Shown here: piece after piece, positions 6,026 to 10,985 of the stretch
How the letters are laid out: every line of letters starts with the position of its first letter
Numbering within the stretch: position 1 is the first letter of the stretch
From: Anaerolineae bacterium
GTDB lineage: Bacteria; Chloroflexota; Anaerolineae; UBA4142
Reading direction: 5' to 3'
Length of the DNA: 10,985 nucleotides
NCBI GenBank assembly: GCA_026417715.1
Contig: JAOACU010000077.1
Location: 1 to 10,985, forward strand
The notes under the pieces: model-generated
Databases searched by the model: none
Seen by the model: the letters and a program-made list of their open reading frames with translations, nothing else
Told to the model about the DNA's origin: nothing
Program-made: the position numbers and the translations under genes

Positions 6026-6063
6026 CAGGGGACACAGAGATTCTATGTTCTCTACGTCCCCTG
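6026..6063 (-). other. Intercistronic hairpin between the lacI-type and UROD-like genes
   Basis: CAGGGGAC (6026-6033) pairs with GTCCCCTG (6056-6063), then, after a 3/3 internal loop, GAGA (6037-6040) with TCTC (6049-6052). On the minus strand it is followed by an A run, not T, so it is not a terminator. It may stabilise or separate expression of the two cistrons; that is inference. Confidence 0.6.
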
Positions 6064-6072
6064 TGGCTATTC

Positions 6073-7113
6073 TCATATTGCAGAGTTGTTCACAGGCGCA
6101 GTAGATTCGCGTACAATCAACGCGGTTTCGAGTAGCGTGTATCCTTCTTGCGGAGGCGGGCGTCCTTGAATCATTCGTTGCAACATTTGCACCGCCATTC
6201 GTCCCATTCGATACTTGGGTTGCGAAATCGTTGTCAGTGGTGGATTGCTATGCGCGGCAATCGCAATGTCATCCGTGCCAACGACGGAAATATCTTCGGG
6301 CACGCGCAAGTGATGAGCGCGAATCGCATGCAACGCGCCAAGTGCCATCATATCGTTGTACGCGATCACAGCGGTTGGACGTTCGTTCGGTGGGAGCGCG
6401 AGGAGCGCGCTCATCGTTTGGAAACCGCCATCCACATTCGGACTGCTCGCGGGGCACCATTCGGCGCGCAAGGTCAAGCCGGCTTCGGAGAGGGCGCGCT
6501 CGACGCCGCGCCGACGCGCTTGGGATTGCTCGGACTTGTATGGACCAGAAAGAAATGCAATGCGCGTGTGATGCAAATCGAGCAGATGCCGCGCTGCGCG
6601 CCACGCGCCACCTTCCATATCCGTCAAGATGCATGCCGCGTTCGGCAAGCGCACGGCGCGATTGATCAGTACGATCGGCACGGCAAGTTGTTGGCAGAGT
6701 GACGACAAATCGGCTGTGGGCAGACGTGAGCCACTGAGGATGATGCCGCGCAAGGGCTGGGCGGCAAACATTCGCAACAATTGTTGTTCGCGTTGCGGAT
6801 CTTCGTTCGAGTCGTACAGAATCGGCATATAGCCAAAGAGCGTGGCTTCGTCTTGGATGCCGCGCATCATCTCGGCAAAAAAGGGATTGAGGATGTCGGG
6901 AATCAACAGTGCGATGGCATTCTCGACAACGCGACGCGCGCTGCGTCCCGCGGACGGTGTGTAACCGAGTTCATTGATTGCGGCGAGGACGCGCGAGCGC
7001 ACACCGTCGCGGACAGGGGCGGTGTTGTTCAAAACACGCGAGACGGTCGCGGGGGAAACTCCAGCGCGTTGCGCAACGCTGTGCAAACTGGGACGGGGCT
7101 TACGGGCATCCAC
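6073..7113 (-). CDS. LacI/GalR-family transcriptional regulator
   Basis: A 346-residue regulator of usual family length. The DNA-binding helix-turn-helix is at residues 10-30 (LHSVAQRAGVSPATVSRVLNN), followed by the hinge region (INELGYTPS, 46-54). The rest is a periplasmic-binding-protein-like effector domain: NAIALLIPDILNPFFAEMMRGI near 65-86, then AVIAYNDMMALGAL, DISVVGTDDI and PPLTTISQPKYRMG towards the end. The start is a GTG (7111-7113) preceded by a weak AAAGAG. It is the first gene of a minus-strand operon with the UROD-like gene (70 nt gap) and the cupin chimera. It is divergent from the uronate operon and lies beside three similar operator-like sites, so it most likely represses itself and both operons. 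The inducer is probably a uronate-pathway intermediate (inferred). Confidence 0.93.
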   Translation of the reverse strand: MDARKPRPSLHSVAQRAGVSPATVSRVLNNTAPVRDGVRSRVLAAINELGYTPSAGRSARRVVENAIALLIPDILNPFFAEMMRGIQDEATLFGYMPILYDSNEDPQREQQLLRMFAAQPLRGIILSGSRLPTADLSSLCQQLAVPIVLINRAVRLPNAACILTDMEGGAWRAARHLLDLHHTRIAFLSGPYKSEQSQARRRGVERALSEAGLTLRAEWCPASSPNVDGGFQTMSALLALPPNERPTAVIAYNDMMALGALHAIRAHHLRVPEDISVVGTDDIAIAAHSNPPLTTISQPKYRMGRMAVQMLQRMIQGRPPPQEGYTLLETALIVRESTAPVNNSAI

Positions 7114-7122
7114 TTTGACGCT

Positions 7123-7193
7123 CTTTCTGAAAGAAACTCAAATCTTGCGCTTTCTTTCGGAAAAGAGTATACTCTGTTTCGGAAAACTGTCAA
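7123..7193. promoter_or_regulatory. Divergent overlapping promoters with three TTTC-N-GAAA operators
   Basis: The two promoters share one palindromic -10 (AGAGTATACTCT, 7165-7176). Plus strand: TTGCGC (7145-7150), 17 nt, TATACT (7168-7173), driving the dehydrogenase-uxaE operon. Minus strand: TTGACA (7193-7188), 16 nt, TATACT (7171-7166), driving the lacI operon. Three similar inverted-repeat sites lie at CTTTCTGAAAG (7123-7133), CTTTCGGAAAAG (7154-7165) and GTTTCGGAAAAC (7176-7187). Their starts are 31 and 22 bp apart, about three and two helical turns. The inner two sites cover the spacers and start points of both promoters, which suits joint repression by the neighbouring LacI-type protein. 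Confidence 0.78.
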
Positions 7194-7203
7194 AATCAAG
7201 ACT

Positions 7204-7249
7204 AAAGACCAATGACCGATGAACGGTCTTCGGTCAACCGTCAACCATC
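7204..7249 (+). repeat. Degenerate heptameric repeat/hairpin in the leader of the Gfo/Idh gene
   Basis: Words of 7-bp period (CGGTCAA, CCGTCAA, CCATCAG) and an inverted TGACCGA (7213-7219) / TCGGTCA (7230-7236) form a 7-bp hairpin in the predicted leader, just before the ribosome-binding site GGAG at 7251-7254. Confidence 0.6.
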
Positions 7250-7259
7250 AGGAGTGAAT

Positions 7260-8282
7260 ATGCCACTAGGTTTTGCGATTATCGGCATCGGCAACATTGC
7301 ACCGATTCACGCCACCGCGATTCAAAACACACCTGACGCGCAACTCGTGGCAGTGTGTACACGCAACGAAGCGCGCGGACGCGCGTTCGTCGAAAAATTT
7401 GGTGGCACCTACATCGCCGATTATCACGCGGTCTTGGCGCGCGACGATGTGGATGTGGTCGCGATTTGCACGCCTCACGATTTGCACGCGCCAATGACGA
7501 TTGACGCCGCGCGCGCAGGCAAACACATCCTCATTGAAAAGCCGATGGCGCGCAACGTCGCTGAATGCGATGCGATGATCCAAGCCGCCGAGCGTGCAGG
7601 CGTCACACTCGGCGTGATTGCCCAAATGCGTTTTGATCCCCTCATTCCCAATCTCCAATCTCTCATCTCCAATTCTCTCGGCAAAATTATTTGGGTTAGT
7701 GCCAACGTCCTCTGGTATCGCACCGACGAGTACTATCGCAGTGGCGCGTGGCGCGGCACGCGCGAACACGAAGGCGGCGGTGTGCTCATCAACCAAGCGA
7801 TTCATCTGGTTGATTTGATGCTGTACCTCACGGGGATGCCCACGCATGTCACGGCGCAAACACGCACGCTCAATCATCAAATCGAAGTGGAAGATGCTGT
7901 GCTTGCGATTCTGGAGTACGCCGACAATCGTTTGGGCTTGATTCAGGCGACCGTTTCGGCCTACCCCGATTCTCCTGAACGACTCGACGTCATTGGCACG
8001 CGTGGCAGTGCGATTTATCATCGCGGCGAAGCGCGTCTCGAGTGGCACATTGCTGAACCGCGCGACGATGGTGAACTACGCGGTGCGGCAAGTAGTGGTG
8101 CTGCTGCACCGATGGCTATCAGCGCGGCAGGGCACATCGCGCAGTTCCACGATTTTGTCGCGGCGATTCGTGAACATCGCGCGCCGTTGGTGGATGGACA
8201 CGAGGGGCGCAAAAGTGTTGCGGTGGTGGAGGCGGTTTATCGGTCAGCGGCGTGTCATCAGAGAGTAGAGATTGGAGATTAG
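7260..8282 (+). CDS. Gfo/Idh/MocA-family NAD(P)-dependent sugar dehydrogenase
   Basis: A 340-residue protein of family-typical length. The N-terminal Rossmann fold has the nucleotide motif GIGNIA (9-14); EKPMA (93-97) is the conserved EKP motif with catalytic-type Lys94. The C-terminal substrate domain includes WYRTDEYYRSGAWRGT (152-167), GGGVLINQAIHLVDLM (172-187, with His182 in the usual catalytic region) and AGHIAQFHDFVAAI. Such proteins oxidise or reduce sugars, inositols and sugar acids. The start at 7260 is set by GGAG 5 nt upstream; an in-frame ATG at 7212 would add residues translated from repeat DNA. It is the first gene of the plus-strand uronate operon. Residues about 126-138 (DPLIPNLQSLISN) are encoded by a heptamer array, and the last residues (EIGD-stop) by another. 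The substrate is probably a uronate derivative, by context only. Confidence 0.9.
   Translation: MPLGFAIIGIGNIAPIHATAIQNTPDAQLVAVCTRNEARGRAFVEKFGGTYIADYHAVLARDDVDVVAICTPHDLHAPMTIDAARAGKHILIEKPMARNVAECDAMIQAAERAGVTLGVIAQMRFDPLIPNLQSLISNSLGKIIWVSANVLWYRTDEYYRSGAWRGTREHEGGGVLINQAIHLVDLMLYLTGMPTHVTAQTRTLNHQIEVEDAVLAILEYADNRLGLIQATVSAYPDSPERLDVIGTRGSAIYHRGEARLEWHIAEPRDDGELRGAASSGAAAPMAISAAGHIAQFHDFVAAIREHRAPLVDGHEGRKSVAVVEAVYRSAACHQRVEIGD
7648..7675 (+). repeat. Heptameric tandem repeat inside the Gfo/Idh coding sequence
   Basis: CCAATCT (7648-7654), CCAATCT (7655-7661), CTCATCT (7662-7668) and CCAATTC (7669-7675) run in tandem. The 17 bases 7647-7663 are the exact reverse complement of 8281-8297 in the gap after this gene, and the next ten differ at one place. 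The array encodes a variable loop/helix between RFDP and LGKI without obvious length change against relatives. Confidence 0.8.
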
Positions 8283-8398
8283 AGATTGGAGATTGGGGGT
8301 TAGAGGTTGGTAAACCTCGAACCTCGAACTTCACATATTGCGTGATGCGTATTGCGTAGTGAGCATTTGGCTCATTGGTTCATTGGCTCATTGGCTCA
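8269..8398. repeat. Composite block of short tandem repeats between Gfo/Idh and uxaE
   Basis: There are four successive arrays. AGATTGG/AGATTAG heptamers occupy 8269-8296, and the TAG of the second is the stop codon of the upstream gene. A hairpin GAGGTT (8303-8308) / AACCTC (8313-8318) is next, followed by CCTCGAA-type words. ATTGCGT/GATGCGT heptamers occupy 8337-8357. Four octamers TTGGCTCA (one TTGGTTCA) occupy 8367-8398. The ribosome-binding site AAGGAG of uxaE (8407-8412) follows. No promoter or terminator stands out. Confidence 0.85.
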
Positions 8399-8417
8399 TT
8401 GATTTCAAGGAGTTGCA

Positions 8418-9926
8418 ATGTCTACTTTCCCGTTTACTCTCACCGATCTACAGAATCATTTCACTGAACTCGTACCTGATTCGTTTGTGATTCATCACGA
8501 CGCCGCGTTTTGGATGCAAGGCAAGGGCACTGCCAAACGCTTGGCAATTCTTGCGCGCGCCGACAATCTGGTGTTGGGAAAGTTTCAGGGTGAAGCGTCG
8601 GTCTTCAAGGATTTAACCCTGAAACTTTGTCCTCTCAATCATGCTAACGCGCGCGCGCTGCGCGCACACCTGATGTGGCTCACGCCGCGCCCCATCGGTT
8701 TGGCTACGACGGCTGGCTTGGGTGACCGCATCGGCTTGGCAACGCCAGGGCATGTGCGCGCGATGCAAGCCGTTGGTGGTAGCATCGTGCCGATTTTCGC
8801 ACAACAGTCCATCCGCGAAATGCAACGCACCCAACGCACGCCCGATGATGTGATGACCGATGCGACGTTCGGCGCGTTCGAGGGTGGCTGGCGCAAGACG
8901 CTGGGCGCAGACGCCGATCACCTGAAAACGCCGGCGGACATTGACGCGTGTGTCGCAGCGGGTTTTACATTTTTCACGATTGACCCTGGGGACTATGTGG
9001 ACAGCGAAGCCGACACAGCATCGCCTGAGCACATCGAGCAAAAAGTTGCCGCGTTGCCTTGGAACGATCTGCAGAGTAGCGTTGCTGATTTACGACGACA
9101 ATACGTTGGCAAGACGATTCAACTCGAAGACCGCGCGATCACGCTAGATGAAAACGCGGTGTGGCGCGCTGCTGCCAAGTACGGACGCGCCATCGCGCAC
9201 GTCGCGATGATGTATCGTCACCTTGACGCAAAAAACATTCCGTTTGAACTCGAAGTGTCAGTGGACGAAACTGAGACGCCGACCACGCACGCTGAACACA
9301 TTTTCATCGCGAGCGAGTTGAAACGTCTGGTTGTGCATTGGGTTTCGCTTGCGCCGCGTTACATCGGGCGATTCGAGAAAAGTGCGGATTACATCGGTGA
9401 TGTGGACGCGTTTGAAAACGATTTTGCCGTGCACGCGCAAATCGCGCGCGTGTTCGGTCCGTACAAGTTGAGCATTCATTCGGGTTCAGACAAGTTCAGC
9501 ATCTATCCTGCCACGATGCGACAGACGCGCGGCTTGGTGCATCTCAAGACAGCAGGGACGAGTTACCTCGAAGCCCTGCGCACCATCGGCGCGCTCGACC
9601 CCGCGCTCTTTCGGCGCATTTACGCGTTTGCACGCGAACGCTATGAAACGGATCGCAAGACGTATCACCTCTCTGGCGAAGTCGCGCGCGCGCCCGCGCC
9701 CGAATCGCTCTCGGATGCCGATTTGCCGCATCTCCTCGATCACTTTGACGCGCGCGAAATTTTGCACGTCACTTTCGGTTCGGTGCTCACTGCCAAAAAG
9801 CCCGACGGCACTTTTCTTTTCCGCGACGACTTGTTCGCGCTCTTGCACGCGCATCCTGACGCCTACGCGGCGAATTTGGAAAAGCATTTTGTGAGACACT
9901 TGAAGCCATTTGCAAACCAAGTATGA
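8418..9926 (+). CDS. uxaE: Tagaturonate epimerase (D-tagaturonate/D-fructuronate), UxaE family
   Basis: A 502-residue protein recognised from long conserved blocks of the UxaE family: LTPRPIGLATTAGLGDR (88-104) with TPGHVRA; FTIDPGDYVD (186-195); EVSVDETETPTTHAEH (279-294); LAPRYIGRFEKSADYIGD (311-328); LSIHSGSDKFSIYP (351-364); and HLKTAGTSYLEALR (375-388). The acidic and His residues in these blocks are candidate metal ligands of this metal-dependent epimerase. The enzyme was defined in Thermotoga as the step that converts tagaturonate, formed from galacturonate, into fructuronate in place of the UxaB/UxaA branch. The start is fixed by AAGGAG 5 nt upstream. The next gene encodes the enzyme that takes fructuronate onward, which supports the call. 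The last codon and stop (GTA-TGA) lie in the following repeat. Confidence 0.92.
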   Translation: MSTFPFTLTDLQNHFTELVPDSFVIHHDAAFWMQGKGTAKRLAILARADNLVLGKFQGEASVFKDLTLKLCPLNHANARALRAHLMWLTPRPIGLATTAGLGDRIGLATPGHVRAMQAVGGSIVPIFAQQSIREMQRTQRTPDDVMTDATFGAFEGGWRKTLGADADHLKTPADIDACVAAGFTFFTIDPGDYVDSEADTASPEHIEQKVAALPWNDLQSSVADLRRQYVGKTIQLEDRAITLDENAVWRAAAKYGRAIAHVAMMYRHLDAKNIPFELEVSVDETETPTTHAEHIFIASELKRLVVHWVSLAPRYIGRFEKSADYIGDVDAFENDFAVHAQIARVFGPYKLSIHSGSDKFSIYPATMRQTRGLVHLKTAGTSYLEALRTIGALDPALFRRIYAFARERYETDRKTYHLSGEVARAPAPESLSDADLPHLLDHFDAREILHVTFGSVLTAKKPDGTFLFRDDLFALLHAHPDAYAANLEKHFVRHLKPFANQV

Positions 9927-9975
9927 AGGATGAAGTATGAAGGATGAATCTTGTTTCATACTTCATCCTTCATAC
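9921..9975. repeat. Inverted heptamer array (TATGAAG/GATGAAG) forming a 21-bp hairpin
   Basis: GTATGAAGGATGAAGTATGAA (9921-9941) is exactly complementary to 9955-9975, with a 13-nt loop. The left arm consists of alternating 7-bp words TATGAAG and GATGAAG. The uxaE stop codon (9924-9926) lies within it. With no T run behind it, and GGAGG of the next gene at 9986-9990, it looks like an intra-operon processing or stability element rather than a terminator. Confidence 0.88.
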
Positions 9976-9994
9976 TTCATACTTTGGAGGTACG

Positions 9995-10828
9995 ATGAAC
10001 CTACAAGAACTCACCCAAGCGTACGATTTCACTGGCAAGACGATTGTCATCACTGGCGGCGCGGGAATTTTGGGCGGCGAGATTGCATGCGCGCTCGTGG
10101 GTTGTAACGCCAACGTCGCCATCATTGATCGCGATCCATCGTTGGCACAACGTTTTATCAAGCGACTCGAATCACCCGTTGGGCGCGCGATTGTTGTTTA
10201 CGGTGACGTGCTGAATGCTGATCTTCTGCGGCAAACAGCGGAACACGTGGTCAAGGAATTTGGTACAGTGGACGCGCTCATCAACGCGGCAGGGGGTAAC
10301 AAGCCCCAAGCCACCACCAGCAAAGATTTGGCATTTTTCGATCTTCCTCCCGATGCTCTCAAGTTCGTGTTCGATTTGAACATCATCGGTACAATTTTGC
10401 CGTCCCAAGTTTTCGGAAAAATTTTTGCACAAAAAGGCGAGGGCAACATTTTGAACATTTCTTCGATGAGCGCGTACCGACCACTCACGCGCGTTCCAGC
10501 GTACTCTGCCGCCAAAGCCGGCGTCAGCAATTTTACGCAATGGCTGGCGGTGCATATGGCGCAAGAGTATTCGCCCAAAATTCGCGTGAATGCGATTGCG
10601 CCGGGCTTTTTCCTCACCGAACAAAATCGCTACTTGCTCACCGATGAAAAGACCGGCGAATTGACAGCACGCGGCAAAGCGATTTTGGCACATACGCCGA
10701 TGGGACGTTTTGGTGTGCCCGAAGATTTACTCGGCGCAGTGTTGTGGCTACTCTCGCCCTTGTCTTCGTTTGTTACTGGCGCCGTCATTCCGATTGACGG
10801 TGGCTTTCAGGCGTTTAGCGGTGTGTAA
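9995..10828 (+). CDS. uxuB: SDR-type D-mannonate oxidoreductase (fructuronate reductase)
   Basis: A 277-residue short-chain dehydrogenase/reductase. The nucleotide motif TGGAGILG is at 20-27, NAAG at 97-100, and the catalytic set is N129 (DLNIIG), S157, Y170 and K174 (YSAAK). The blocks AAGGNKPQAT, SMSAYRPLTRVPAYSAAK, SNFTQWLAVH, APGFFLTEQNRYLL and ILAHTPMGRFG are those of the Bacillus-type SDR fructuronate reductases rather than general SDRs. It would reduce D-fructuronate to D-mannonate with NAD(P)H, directly after the UxaE step. The start at 9995 is set by GGAGG 4 nt upstream (9986-9990); an ATG at 9944 in the same frame would add 17 residues coded by the hairpin repeat. Substrate assignment rests on motif similarity plus the uxaE neighbour. 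Confidence 0.88.
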   Translation: MNLQELTQAYDFTGKTIVITGGAGILGGEIACALVGCNANVAIIDRDPSLAQRFIKRLESPVGRAIVVYGDVLNADLLRQTAEHVVKEFGTVDALINAAGGNKPQATTSKDLAFFDLPPDALKFVFDLNIIGTILPSQVFGKIFAQKGEGNILNISSMSAYRPLTRVPAYSAAKAGVSNFTQWLAVHMAQEYSPKIRVNAIAPGFFLTEQNRYLLTDEKTGELTARGKAILAHTPMGRFGVPEDLLGAVLWLLSPLSSFVTGAVIPIDGGFQAFSGV

Positions 10829-10844
10829 TCTGATTTTAGATTTG

Positions 10845-10899
10845 AGATTGCAGATTGCAGATTGGAAAAAATCTGCAATCTGCAATTTGCAATCTGCAA
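10845..10899. repeat. Inverted heptamer array (AGATTGC / ATCTGCA) forming a 17-bp hairpin
   Basis: AGATTGC twice plus AGATTGG (10845-10865) faces ATCTGCA x4 with one variant (10871-10898). ATTGCAGATTGCAGATT (10847-10863) pairs perfectly with 10870-10886 around the 6-nt loop GGAAAA. It fills the gap between the SDR gene and the next start codon. Confidence 0.88.
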
Positions 10900-10909
10900 T
10901 GAGGTGTAG

Positions 10910-10985
10910 ATGATCGGCAAAGGTTCAACAACTACCACCCTCACTGAACACGATGCGCGCGCAATTTTGGCGCAAGGACTCGAAC
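10910..10985 (+). CDS. Probable LarA-like (DUF2088, nickel-dependent lactate racemase family) protein, N-terminal fragment
   Basis: Only 25 codons are in the window (MIGKGSTTTTLTEHDARAIL and five more). The ATG at 10910 follows GAGGTG (10901-10906). The opening, MxGKGS followed by a short acidic helix, resembles the start of DUF2088/LarA-like racemases and epimerases often found in sugar-acid operons. The family's diagnostic residues lie beyond the window edge, so this is a tentative call. By position it is the fourth gene of the uronate operon. Confidence 0.5.
   Translation, partial: MIGKGSTTTTLTEHDARAILAQGLE

Noticed and set aside
6026..6063. Terminator between lacI and the UROD-like gene
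   Set aside because: The stem is followed by A residues on the transcribed (minus) strand, not a T run.
7266..8048. Minus-strand 260-codon open frame opposite the Gfo/Idh gene
   Set aside because: It is the antisense shadow of a gene with clear NAD-binding and EKP motifs.
8269..8398. CRISPR array
   Set aside because: The repeats are contiguous 7- and 8-bp words without unique spacers of 30-40 bp and with no cas genes nearby.
9944..9994. Upstream ATG extending the SDR protein by 17 residues
   Set aside because: The extension is translated from the hairpin repeat and ends at the GGAGG Shine-Dalgarno that serves the ATG at 9995.

Overview
The window looks like a chromosomal segment of a Chloroflexota (Anaerolineae-like) bacterium, probably from an environmental or metagenomic genome. 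This is inferred from GC-rich, CGCG-rich coding DNA, TPTP-type linkers behind export signals, an RRM/glycine-rich RNA-binding protein, and gene gaps packed with 7-bp tandem words. No 16S rRNA or other taxonomic marker is present, so the assignment is tentative.

Layout. (1) Positions 2-220 (+) hold the 3' end of a vitamin K epoxide reductase (VKOR)-family membrane protein. Its active-site CxxC is interrupted by an in-frame TGA exactly where the first Cys belongs, followed by a SECIS-like hairpin; it reads as a selenocysteine VKOR. (2) Tail to tail with it, across a shared terminator, lies a Tat-exported sulfite-oxidase-like molybdoenzyme (310-1338, -). (3) An RRM RNA-binding protein (1453-1788, -) follows, with a consensus promoter and a long structured leader. 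(4) A class B penicillin-binding protein (2136-4241, +) has a promoter overlapped by a perfect palindrome. (5) A minus-strand operon, lacI-type regulator (7113-6073), UROD-like protein (6002-4983) and a cupin/IlvD chimera (4911-4282), runs away from a divergent control region at 7123-7193. (6) A plus-strand operon runs from the same control region: Gfo/Idh/MocA dehydrogenase (7260-8282), tagaturonate epimerase uxaE (8418-9926), SDR-type fructuronate reductase (9995-10828) and the first codons of a probable LarA/DUF2088 protein (10910 to the end).

How it fits together. The right half is a uronate (pectin-sugar) catabolic locus. UxaE interconverts D-tagaturonate and D-fructuronate, and the SDR reduces D-fructuronate to D-mannonate. 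The LacI-family protein probably represses both divergent operons through three TTTC-N-GAAA operators placed over two interleaved promoters. The Gfo/Idh protein and the UROD-like protein presumably feed related substrates into the route, but their substrates cannot be read from sequence.

Striking features: the TGA/Sec VKOR; a cupin joined to the C-terminal third of dihydroxy-acid dehydratase exactly at a shared KPGDVVVI motif; and families of heptameric tandem repeats, often inverted into hairpins, that begin at gene 3' ends and supply stop codons. One heptamer array lies inside the Gfo/Idh coding region.
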